Source: an uncultured Gemmatimonadota bacterium (GTDB lineage: Bacteria; Gemmatimonadota; Gemmatimonadetes; Gemmatimonadales; Gemmatimonadaceae). From it: a stretch of DNA of 13,982 nucleotides. The notes beneath the pieces were generated by a model, which did no database searches, was not told the origin of the DNA, and saw only the letters and a program-made list of their open reading frames with translations. The position numbers were made by a program, and so were the translations under genes. The stretch is taken from assembly GCA_946480295.1 (NCBI GenBank), contig CAMLIT010000112.1, positions 1-13,982 of the forward strand. The letters are read 5' to 3'. This document shows positions 5,945 to 11,963 of this stretch, in pieces (the stretch's first letter is position 1; each line of letters opens with the position of its first letter).

Positions 5945-7413
5945 CGATCGCGCGCCCAGCTCAGCGCCGCGCGCACGGCGCGTTGCCATCCGCCGAGCTC
6001 GCGACGCACCGCGTCCCGCTCGGCGCGCGGCTGGAACGTCGCGTACCGCCGACGCGCGAGGAAGCTCGCGGCGTCCGGCCACACGCCGGCGGCGATCCCC
6101 GCCAGCCCGGCCGCGCCGAGCGCCGTCGTCTCGATCATGTCGGGGCGCTCCACCGGAACGCCCAGCACATCCGCCTGGAACTGCATCAGCCAATCGTTGC
6201 GTGTCGCGCCGCCATCCACCCGCAGGCAGTCGAACGAGATGCCGCTCGACGTGGACATGCTGCCGAGGACGTCGGCCGTGCCGTACGCCATCGCCTCGAG
6301 CGCCGCGCGGGCGAGGTGCGCCCGCGTGCTCCCGCGCGTGAGTCCGACGATCGTGCCGCGCGCGTCCGGCTCCCACCAGGGCGCACCCAGCCCGACGAGC
6401 GCCGGCACGAAATACACCCCGTCGTTCGATTCGATCGATCGGGCCAGCGCCTCCGTCTCGCCCGCGTCGGCGATGATGCCGAGCCCGTCGCGCAGCCACT
6501 GCACGGCGGCGCCGGCGATGAAGATCGCCGCCTCCAGCGCGTACGCCGGCCGCCCCGTCGCGTCGCACGCGACCGTGGTGAGGAGCCCGGCGTCGGCGCG
6601 CGGGCGCTCGCGCCCGGTGTTGAGGAGGAGGAACGCGCCCGTGCCGTACGTGTTCTTCCCCTGCCCCGCCGACCAGCACCCCTGCCCGAAGAGGGCCGCC
6701 TGCTGGTCGCCGGCGATCCCCATGATCGGCAGCTCGGCGCCGAGCAGATCGGCGCGCGTCGTTCCGAAGTCGCCGCTCGACGGGCGCACCTCGGGAAGCA
6801 TCGCGCGCGGGACGCCGAAGAGGTCGCACAGCTCGTCGCTCCACGCGAGCCGGTCGATGTCGAAGAGCATCGTGCGCGACGCGTTCGTCGGCTCCGTCGC
6901 GTGCACCCGTCCGCCGGTGAGCTGCCAGACGAGCCAGGAGTCGATCGTCCCCGCGGCCAGATCCTCCGGGCGCCAGCGCTCGAGCAGCCGCTCCTCCCGG
7001 AGCAGCCACTCCAGCTTCGTCGCCGAGAAGTAGGCATCCACGACGAGCCCCGTGCGCTTCGTGATCCACTCCGTGCGCGGCGCCAGCTCCGCGCAGCGGC
7101 CGGCGGTGCGCCGGTCCTGCCAGACGATGGCGCGATGCACGGGGCGTCCCGTCGCGCGCTCCCAGACGACCACCGTCTCGCGCTGGTTCGTGATGCCGAT
7201 CGCCTCCGGCATCGCGCCCGCCGCCGCGATCGCCTCGCGCGCCGACGCGAGCGTCGCGTCGAGGATCTCCATCGCGTCGTGCTCGACCCACCCCGGACGC
7301 GGGAAGTGCTGCGGGATCTCGCGGTAGCCGCGGCCGGTGACGTGCCCGTCGGCGGCAACCACGAGGCAGGTCACGCCCGATGTCCCTTCGTCGATGGCGA
7401 GGACGGATCTCAT
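5941..7413 (-). CDS. glpK: glycerol kinase
   Basis: A 490-residue FGGY-family sugar kinase that makes sn-glycerol 3-phosphate from glycerol and ATP in the cytoplasm. The length is normal (about 500). Residues that bind glycerol in the E. coli enzyme are all matched: R78 and E79 (NQRET), W98 (IVWQDRRT), Y128 (AYFSATK), catalytic D236 (AGDQQAA) and F261 (YGTGAF). FGGY signatures appear at 128-138 and 342-362 (GLGAPWWEPDARG). The N-terminal phosphate loop differs: AIDEGTSGVTCL replaces the usual LDQGTTSSR, changing Gln to Glu and losing the Arg. No glpF or glpD is in the window. The ATG at 7413 overlaps the mtnA stop by 4 bases, and the stop overlaps the glycosylase start. A related FGGY kinase with another substrate is less likely given the full glycerol pocket. 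Confidence 0.93.
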   Translation of the reverse strand: MRSVLAIDEGTSGVTCLVVAADGHVTGRGYREIPQHFPRPGWVEHDAMEILDATLASAREAIAAAGAMPEAIGITNQRETVVVWERATGRPVHRAIVWQDRRTAGRCAELAPRTEWITKRTGLVVDAYFSATKLEWLLREERLLERWRPEDLAAGTIDSWLVWQLTGGRVHATEPTNASRTMLFDIDRLAWSDELCDLFGVPRAMLPEVRPSSGDFGTTRADLLGAELPIMGIAGDQQAALFGQGCWSAGQGKNTYGTGAFLLLNTGRERPRADAGLLTTVACDATGRPAYALEAAIFIAGAAVQWLRDGLGIIADAGETEALARSIESNDGVYFVPALVGLGAPWWEPDARGTIVGLTRGSTRAHLARAALEAMAYGTADVLGSMSTSSGISFDCLRVDGGATRNDWLMQFQADVLGVPVERPDMIETTALGAAGLAGIAAGVWPDAASFLARRRYATFQPRAERDAVRRELGGWQRAVRAALSWARDR

Positions 7414-8447
7414 CTGTCGAGTGGTCGAGGGAAGTGGTAGGGCGGCCGGTGCACGCCGACGTCGCTCACGATCGCCGTCACGAGCGCCGCCGGCGTGACG
7501 TCGAACGCCGGGTTGAAGACGTCCACGTCGTCCGGCGCGGTGCTCACGCCGAAGCCGCGCCGGATCTCGTCAGGCGAGCGCTGCTCGATCTCGATCGCGC
7601 TCCCCTCCGGCGTGGCCGGATCGAAGGTGGAGGCGGGCGCCGCGACGTAGAAGGGGATGCCGTGGTGCCGCGCGGCGACGGCGACGGCGTAGGTGCCGAT
7701 CTTGTTCGCCACGTCGCCGTTCGCGGCGATGCGGTCCGCGCCGACGATGCAGAGGTCGACCATGCCGCGCCGCATCGCCCACGCGGCCATGTCGTCGGCG
7801 ATCACCGTCACCGGGATCCCGGCGCGGCGCAGCTCCCACGCGGTGAGCCGGCTTCCCTGCAGCAGCGGCCGCGTCTCGTCGGCGAGGACGCTGACGCGCT
7901 TCCCCCGTTCGGCGGCGCGGTAGACCGCGGCGAGCGCGGTGCCCATCCCGCCCGTCGCCAGCGCGCCGGCGTTGCAGTGGGTGAGGATGCGCGCGCCGTC
8001 GGGAATGAGGGCCTCCCCGTGCTCGCCGATGCGCCGGCACATCGCGCGGTCCTCCTCGAGGATCGCCGTGGCCTCCGCAGCCATGGCGTCGAGCGCCGCC
8101 GCGCCGTCGCCCGCGCTCGCGCAGCCGCGCGCGAGCACGCGATCCACCGCCCAGGCCAGGTTCACCGCCGTGGGTCGCGTGGCACGGATCGCCGCCGCGG
8201 CCGCCGTGGCGCGCGCGAGGAGCGCGTCGCGCGAGTCGCCCGCGTGGCCACGCAGCGACGCGACGAGCCCCATCGCGCCGGCGATGCCGATCGCGGGCGC
8301 GCCGCGCACGGCGAGCGACCGGATCGCGTCGCAGACCTCGTCGACGGTGCGCAGGTCGCGCTCGACGAGCGCGCCCGGCAGCCGCCGCTGATCCACGATC
8401 CGAACCGCGCCGTCGGGAGACCAGTCGACCGCGTGGACGATGGACAT
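7410..8447 (-). CDS. mtnA: S-methyl-5-thioribose-1-phosphate isomerase
   Basis: A 345-residue enzyme of methionine salvage that isomerises 5-methylthioribose 1-phosphate to the ribulose form. The length is normal. The substrate-binding RSLAVRGAPAIGIAGAMG is at 43-60, the catalytic cysteine in ILTHCNAGALATGG is C158, and the catalytic aspartate in GADRIAANGDVANKIGTY is D238. DETRPLLQGSRLTAWEL (190-206) is also diagnostic. The start MSIVHAVDW at 8447 matches where the family begins. The frame stays open upstream through a heptanucleotide array to an ATG at 8540, which would add 31 Pro/Leu/Ser-rich residues; this is probably leader, but no Shine-Dalgarno site is seen before either ATG. It heads an overlapping operon with glpK, the glycosylase and the YfiM-like gene. 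No other mtn gene is present. Confidence 0.95.
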   Translation of the reverse strand: MSIVHAVDWSPDGAVRIVDQRRLPGALVERDLRTVDEVCDAIRSLAVRGAPAIGIAGAMGLVASLRGHAGDSRDALLARATAAAAAIRATRPTAVNLAWAVDRVLARGCASAGDGAAALDAMAAEATAILEEDRAMCRRIGEHGEALIPDGARILTHCNAGALATGGMGTALAAVYRAAERGKRVSVLADETRPLLQGSRLTAWELRRAGIPVTVIADDMAAWAMRRGMVDLCIVGADRIAANGDVANKIGTYAVAVAARHHGIPFYVAAPASTFDPATPEGSAIEIEQRSPDEIRRGFGVSTAPDDVDVFNPAFDVTPAALVTAIVSDVGVHRPPYHFPRPLDR

Positions 8448-8465
8448 GGAACAGAAGATGGGGCC

Positions 8466-8521
8466 GGGAGGCGGGAGGCGGGAGGCGGGAGGCGGGAGGC
8501 GGGAGGCGGGAGGCGGGAGGC
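8466..8521. repeat. heptanucleotide tandem array, 8 perfect GGGAGGC copies
   Basis: Eight perfect head-to-tail copies of GGGAGGC (GCCTCCC on the minus strand), followed by a broken ninth, GGGAAGG. The array ends 18 bases before the mtnA start codon, so it lies in the mtnA leader or promoter region. With GGG every 7 bases, the + strand (template for mtnA) fits the G-quadruplex pattern of four GGG runs with 4-base loops. Seven is not a multiple of three, so copy-number change would shift the frame between the ATG at 8540 and mtnA. Confidence 0.97.
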
Positions 8522-8536
8522 GGGAAGGAGGGGTGG

Positions 8537-8572
8537 TCATCCCGAGGGAGCCAAGCGACCGAGGGAACTACC
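8537..8572. repeat. REP-like intergenic element
   Basis: The segment opens with GTCATCCCGAGGGAGCC and continues with AAGCGACCGAGGGAACTACC. It contains CCGAGGGA twice (8542-8549 and 8559-8566). The pattern TCATCC-GAG...AAGCGA...GAGGGA resembles short dispersed intergenic elements I recall from several high-GC soil and environmental phyla. Whether it is dispersed in this genome cannot be seen from one window. Confidence 0.45.
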
Positions 8573-8608
8573 GTGCGCCGTCGGGGGACCGCAACCCGGC
8601 AGGACGTG

Positions 8609-8700
8609 ATTGGTCATTGGTCGTTGGCGAGCCGCTCGGGATGCCACGAGAAGCATCCCGAGCGGCCCGCCAAGAACCAATAACGAAAGACCAATGACGT
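8609..8700. repeat. long imperfect inverted repeat (hairpin or MITE-like element)
   Basis: The inner arms are 14-base perfect complements, GCCGCTCGGGATGC (8631-8644) and GCATCCCGAGCGGC (8653-8666), with an 8-base loop. After one mismatch the stem continues for six pairs (8624-8629 with 8668-8673). Outer arms GTCATTGGTC (8613-8622) and GACCAATGAC (8689-8698) are also perfect complements; the right side has about 15 extra bases between inner and outer arms. The outer parts are themselves 7-base periodic (ATTGGTC, ATTGGTC, GTTGGCG; CCAAGAA, CCAATAA, CGAAAGA, CCAATGA). It lies 30-120 bases past the topIB stop on the minus strand. There is no T-run, so it is not a standard intrinsic terminator, although such a stem could stop or protect a transcript. 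Confidence 0.85.
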
Positions 8701-8706
8701 AGTACT

Positions 8707-8727
8707 CGTCCCGCGTCCCGCGTCCCG
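8707..8727. repeat. three CGTCCCG heptanucleotide copies
   Basis: Three perfect tandem copies of CGTCCCG end 3 bases from the topIB stop codon (8731). On the minus strand they read CGGGACG (GGGACGC in another phase), one base away from the GGGAGGC unit of the arrays at 8466 and 9801 but on the opposite strand. It is the third heptad family in this gap. Confidence 0.9.
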
Positions 8728-8730
8728 CAT

Positions 8731-9765
8731 TCACGCCGCCCGCTCGCTTCCCTCCTCCGCCCGCGGCTTCCGTCGCCGCTCCGGGAAGTGCTTGTCGAGG
8801 AAGGCGATCAGCGCGCGCTCCTCGGGCGAGTGCGCCAGGCCGCGATCGGCCGCCGTGCGACGGGCCGCCGGCAGCGCGATCGTCTCCGCCTCGTCGAGAT
8901 AGCGCGCGAGGACGATCGGATGCACGTACGACTTGCGGCAGATGGTCGGCGTGTTGCCGAGCTCCGAGCTCACCAGCCGCATGGCGAGGGCGACGTTCCG
9001 CTTCGCCTCCGTCGCCGACCGCCACGGCCCGATCTCGGCGAGTACCGTCGCGGCGCGGAGCGTCCCGCCCCAGGTGCGGAAGTCCTTCGCACTGTAACCG
9101 CCGATCCGCTCGTGGAGGTACTCGTTGACGTCGCGCGCCGTGAGATCGTGCCACCCCTCCTCGTCCTGGAAGCGGAAGAGCCGCGCGCCCGGCGTCTTCA
9201 GCTGCCGCACGACGAGCCGCGCCAGCTCCGGATCCGCGACCACCTGCCGCTGCCGGATGCTCCCCTTCCCCCGGTACTCCAGGTAGACCAGCCCGTCCTC
9301 CACGTGCGCGTGCGACTTCCGCACGGTCGTGATGCCGAAGGTGCCGTTCTCCTTCACGTACCGGTCGCTCCCCACGCGGCAGAAGGTCTCGCCGATGAGG
9401 CGGAGCACCGTCGCGGCGACGGTGTCGCGCGTGAGCCGGCCGCGGCGCGAGTCCTCGCGCAGCAGGCGGCGCACGCGGGGGAGTCGTTTGGCGAGCTCGC
9501 GCACGCGGTAGTACTTGCGGAGCTCGCCGCGCTCGACGGCGCGGTCGTGGTAGCGGTACTGCTTGCGCCCACGCGCGTCGTAGCCCCACGCCTGGATCGC
9601 GCCGCGCGGGCTGGCGGCGATGTGGACGTCCTTCCACGCGGGGGGAATGACGAGGGAGCGGATGCGGTCGAGCGTGCGCCGATCCCGCACCGCGCGCCCG
9701 GCCTCATCCGCGTAGCGGAACCCTGTCCGCTTGCTGCCCAGACGATGCAGCCACCGTGTCGCCAT
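8731..9765 (-). CDS. type IB DNA topoisomerase (poxvirus-like bacterial form)
   Basis: A 344-residue enzyme, typical for bacterial TopIB. It relaxes positive and negative supercoils by a 3'-phosphotyrosyl intermediate without ATP or metal. The N-terminal DNA-binding domain is about 1-75 (SLVIPPAWKDVHIA, WGYDARGRKQYRYHD). Catalytic-domain residues visible include R130 (CRVGSDRY), K167 (GKGS), R230 (KDFRTWGGTL) and the nucleophile Y280 (CRKSYVHP). The Lys/Arg/Glu-rich tail after about 328 is likely disordered. The ATG at 9765 matches the family start; the frame is open upstream and an ATG at 9852 would add 29 Pro-rich residues encoded by a heptad array. It stands alone on the minus strand, with repeat-filled gaps on both sides and a divergent enoyl-CoA hydratase gene upstream. 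Confidence 0.95.
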   Translation of the reverse strand: MATRWLHRLGSKRTGFRYADEAGRAVRDRRTLDRIRSLVIPPAWKDVHIAASPRGAIQAWGYDARGRKQYRYHDRAVERGELRKYYRVRELAKRLPRVRRLLREDSRRGRLTRDTVAATVLRLIGETFCRVGSDRYVKENGTFGITTVRKSHAHVEDGLVYLEYRGKGSIRQRQVVADPELARLVVRQLKTPGARLFRFQDEEGWHDLTARDVNEYLHERIGGYSAKDFRTWGGTLRAATVLAEIGPWRSATEAKRNVALAMRLVSSELGNTPTICRKSYVHPIVLARYLDEAETIALPAARRTAADRGLAHSPEERALIAFLDKHFPERRRKPRAEEGSERAA

Positions 9766-9800
9766 GTCGGTGTATCCGGGCAGAGGGCGTGCCGCCGGGC

Positions 9801-9842
9801 GGGAGGCTGGGGGCGGGAAGCGGGAGGCGGGTGGCGGGAGGC
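9801..9842. repeat. degenerate GGGAGGC heptanucleotide array, 6 copies
   Basis: Six contiguous 7-base units: GGGAGGC, TGGGGGC, GGGAAGC, GGGAGGC, GGGTGGC, GGGAGGC. The unit and orientation equal those of the array before mtnA, and the array begins 35 bases upstream of the topIB ATG. It also has GGG runs every 7 bases on the + strand, the template for topIB. The drifted copies suggest it is older than the perfect mtnA array. Confidence 0.93.
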
Positions 9843-9886
9843 GCTGCGGCATTCCGTGCGGGAGACACTCCCCCGCGCAAGAATTG

Positions 9887-9914
9887 ACCTCGTGCCGAGG
9901 TTTTCCTTTCTTTC
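9887..9914 (+). terminator. terminator-like hairpin with T/C-rich tail
   Basis: ACCTCG (9887-9892), loop TGC and CGAGGT (9896-9901) form a 6-pair hairpin followed by TTTCCTTTCTTTCC on the + strand. This looks like an intrinsic terminator, yet no + strand gene precedes it for thousands of bases; the nearest gene upstream, topIB, runs the other way. It could stop antisense transcripts or act as an attenuator before the enoyl-CoA hydratase gene. A TTGACC at 9884-9889 overlaps it and could be a -35, but no good -10 follows. Confidence 0.4.
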
Positions 9915-9922
9915 CGCCGTCG

Positions 9923-10027
9923 GTCCGCGGTCCGCAGTACGTCCGCAGTCCGCAGTCAATCCGCGTCCGCGATCCGCAGTACGTCCGCAGTCCGCAGCGA
10001 ATCCGGATCCGCACTCCGCAGTCCCCC
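9923..10027. repeat. 42-base tandem duplication made of GTCCGCA heptads
   Basis: Two 42-base units (9923-9964 and 9965-10006) each read as heptads GTCCGCG, (G/A)TCCGCA, spacer GTAC, GTCCGCA, GTCCGCA and a 10-base tail; they differ at four or five positions. A partial third run follows (ATCCGCA, CTCCGCA, GTCCCCC; 10007-10027). The repeat ends 14 bases before the enoyl-CoA hydratase ATG and fills its leader. The unit is six times seven, in line with the heptad periodicity of the other arrays nearby. It lacks the unique spacers of a CRISPR. Confidence 0.92.
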
Positions 10028-10041
10028 CTGCCCCTCGCCCC

Positions 10042-10809
10042 ATGCTCTCCGTCTCGGTCTCCGACCGCATCGCCCTCCTCACGGTGAACCGGCCGGACAA
10101 GCTCAACGCGCTGAACGAGCAGACGATCGCCGAGCTCGGGACAGCCATCGACGAGCTGCGCGCGCGCGAGGATGTCGGCGGGATCATCCTCACCGGCGCG
10201 GGGCGCGCCTTCATCGCCGGCGCCGACATCGGCGAGCTCACGAAGCAGACCGCCGTCTCCGCCAAGCAGCTCGCGCAGCGCGGTCAGGCGGTCTTCCGTC
10301 GCTTCGAGACGTCGCCCAAGCCCGTCATCGCGGCGGTAAACGGCTTCGCCCTCGGCGGTGGATGCGAGCTCGCCCTCGCCTGCCACATCCGCGTCGCCGC
10401 CGACGCGGCGAAGTTCGGCCAGCCGGAGGTCAAGCTCGGGCTCCTCCCCGGCTACGGCGGCACGCAGCGCCTGACGAGGCTCGTCGGCAAGGGGCGCGCG
10501 CTGCAGCTCCTCCTCACTGGCGAGATGATCGATGCCCAGGAGGCGTACCGGATCGGCCTCGTGAACCGCGTCGTCCCCGCCGCGGAGCTGATCGGCGCCG
10601 CGACGGCGATGATGCAGCAGATCCTCGCCAACGGGCCGCTCGCCATCGCCGCGTGCATCGAGGCGGTGAACCGCGGGCTCGACATCACCCTCGACGAGGC
10701 GCTCACGCTGGAGGCGACGCAGTTCGGCCTCCTCGCGTCGACGGCGGACATGCAGGAGGGCACGAGCGCGTTCCTCGAGAAGCGCGCGGCGCGGTTCGAG
10801 GGGAAGTGA
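10042..10809 (+). CDS. enoyl-CoA hydratase (crotonase family)
   Basis: A 255-residue protein, normal for the family, that hydrates trans-2-enoyl-CoA in fatty-acid or related acyl-CoA breakdown. The oxyanion-hole segment AGRAFIAGADIGEL is at 53-66, and the signature IAAVNGFALGGGCELALACHI at 96-116. Both catalytic glutamates are present: E109 (GGGCEL) and E129 (GQPEVKLG). The combination favours a true hydratase over other crotonases, though chain-length or pathway specificity cannot be read. The ATG at 10042 matches the family start (MLSVSVSDRIALLTVNRP); no Shine-Dalgarno site is seen, and the 42-base repeat lies just before it. Its stop overlaps the recF GTG start (GTGA), so it heads a run with recF and the DUF721 gene, an unusual partner for replication and repair genes. 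Confidence 0.94.
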   Translation: MLSVSVSDRIALLTVNRPDKLNALNEQTIAELGTAIDELRAREDVGGIILTGAGRAFIAGADIGELTKQTAVSAKQLAQRGQAVFRRFETSPKPVIAAVNGFALGGGCELALACHIRVAADAAKFGQPEVKLGLLPGYGGTQRLTRLVGKGRALQLLLTGEMIDAQEAYRIGLVNRVVPAAELIGAATAMMQQILANGPLAIAACIEAVNRGLDITLDEALTLEATQFGLLASTADMQEGTSAFLEKRAARFEGK

Positions 10810-11963
10810 CCGGCGCCGCGCGGCTGCGGTCGCTCGCCGTGCGCGATTTCCGCAACCTCGCCCGGCTCGATCTCGCCTTGCCCGCCGAGGGGCTCGTGCT
10901 CGTCGGCGAGAACGGGCAGGGGAAGACGAACCTGCTCGAGGCCATCTACTACCTCGAGCTGCTCCGCTCCGCGCGCGGCGCGCGCGACCAGGACGTCGTC
11001 CGCTTCGGCGCACCCGGCTTCCACCTCGCCGCCGAGCTGGAGACCGACCGCGCGCACGAGATCGCCGTCGGCTTCGAGCGCGCGACGAAGCGCAAGCGCG
11101 TGCGCGTCGACGGCGCCGAGCCCGAGCGGCTGAGCGACGCGCTCGGCACCCTGCCGGCCGTCATGTTCTCCCCCGCCGACGTCGAGCTGGTGGCGGGCGC
11201 GCCGTCGGCGCGCCGCCGCTTCCTCGACATCATGCTCGCCCTCACCTCGCGCCATTATCTCGGCGCGCTCCAGCGCTACCGGTCCGCGCTCGCGCACCGG
11301 AACGCGGCGCTGCGCGACGCGGCGCGCGTCGGCGGCGGCCGCGGCCACGACGCGCGCATCGCCGTCTGGGAGGCGCCCCTCGCCGAATTCGGCGCCGTGC
11401 TCGTCGCCGAGCGAGAGGCGTGGGTGAACGCGGTCGCGGCGCGCTTCGAGGCGCTCTGCCGTGCCATCGGCGAGAGCGGCGCGGTGACGCTGCGCTACGC
11501 CGGCACGATCCTGCCCGGAGACGATCCGCGCGCGGCGCTCGCCAGCGGCCTGGAGGAGAAGCGGCCGCTCGACGTGAAGCGCGGCGTCACCCACGTCGGC
11601 CCGCATCGCGACGACCTCGTGATCGCCCTCGCCGGGGCGGACCAGGCGCCCCGCGACCTGCGCGCGTTCGGCTCCGCGGGGCAGCAGCGGACGGCGGCGA
11701 TCGCGCTGCGGATGCTCGAGGCCGAGACCCTGCGCGACAGGCGCGGCGGCGCCCCCGTCTTCCTGCTCGACGACCCGTTCGCCGAGCTCGACGTCCGCCG
11801 CTCGGCGCGGATCATGGCGCTGCTCGCCGACGCGGGGCTGGGCCAGACCATCCTCGCCGTCCCGCGCGAGAGCGACATCCCCGCCGGGCTCACCCGGCTC
11901 GAGCGCCGGCGCGTCGAGGCCGGCGAGGTGCGGGAGTGGACGCCGGAGGGGAGCGTCGCATGA
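10806..11963 (+). CDS. recF: DNA replication/repair protein RecF
   Basis: A 385-residue SMC-like ATPase (usual about 360-375) that binds gapped DNA and, with RecO and RecR, loads RecA. LRSLAVRDFRNL at 7-18 is the classic RecF opening. Walker A is GENGQGKTNLLEAIYY (34-49), FSPADVELVAGAPSARRRFLD is at 121-141, the ABC-type signature is GSAGQQRTAAIALR (289-302) and Walker B with the D-loop is PVFLLDDPFAELD (317-329). GPHRDDL at 265-271 is also diagnostic. The GTG at 10806 overlaps the enoyl-CoA hydratase stop by 4 bases, and the stop overlaps the DUF721 start. The usual upstream neighbour dnaN is replaced by the hydratase gene. A slightly long Gly/Arg/His loop (176-184, GGGRGHDAR) accounts for some extra length. 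Confidence 0.97.
   Translation: MTGAARLRSLAVRDFRNLARLDLALPAEGLVLVGENGQGKTNLLEAIYYLELLRSARGARDQDVVRFGAPGFHLAAELETDRAHEIAVGFERATKRKRVRVDGAEPERLSDALGTLPAVMFSPADVELVAGAPSARRRFLDIMLALTSRHYLGALQRYRSALAHRNAALRDAARVGGGRGHDARIAVWEAPLAEFGAVLVAEREAWVNAVAARFEALCRAIGESGAVTLRYAGTILPGDDPRAALASGLEEKRPLDVKRGVTHVGPHRDDLVIALAGADQAPRDLRAFGSAGQQRTAAIALRMLEAETLRDRRGGAPVFLLDDPFAELDVRRSARIMALLADAGLGQTILAVPRESDIPAGLTRLERRRVEAGEVREWTPEGSVA

Noticed and set aside
5983..7440. Long + strand frame opposite glpK
   Set aside because: Same composition artefact; glpK on the minus strand has all catalytic residues and signatures.
8537..8730. A transposon or insertion sequence between mtnA and topIB
   Set aside because: No transposase frame fits in the 283-base gap and no flanking target duplication was found; only short repeats are present.
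9923..10027. CRISPR array
   Set aside because: The 42-base units are directly abutting near-identical tandem copies without unique spacers, and no cas gene is present.
9766..11013. Upstream extension of the topIB frame through the repeats, the hydratase gene and part of recF
   Set aside because: The added sequence is antisense to good genes and encodes low-complexity Arg/Pro/Ala repeats; the TopIB family begins at the ATG at 9765.
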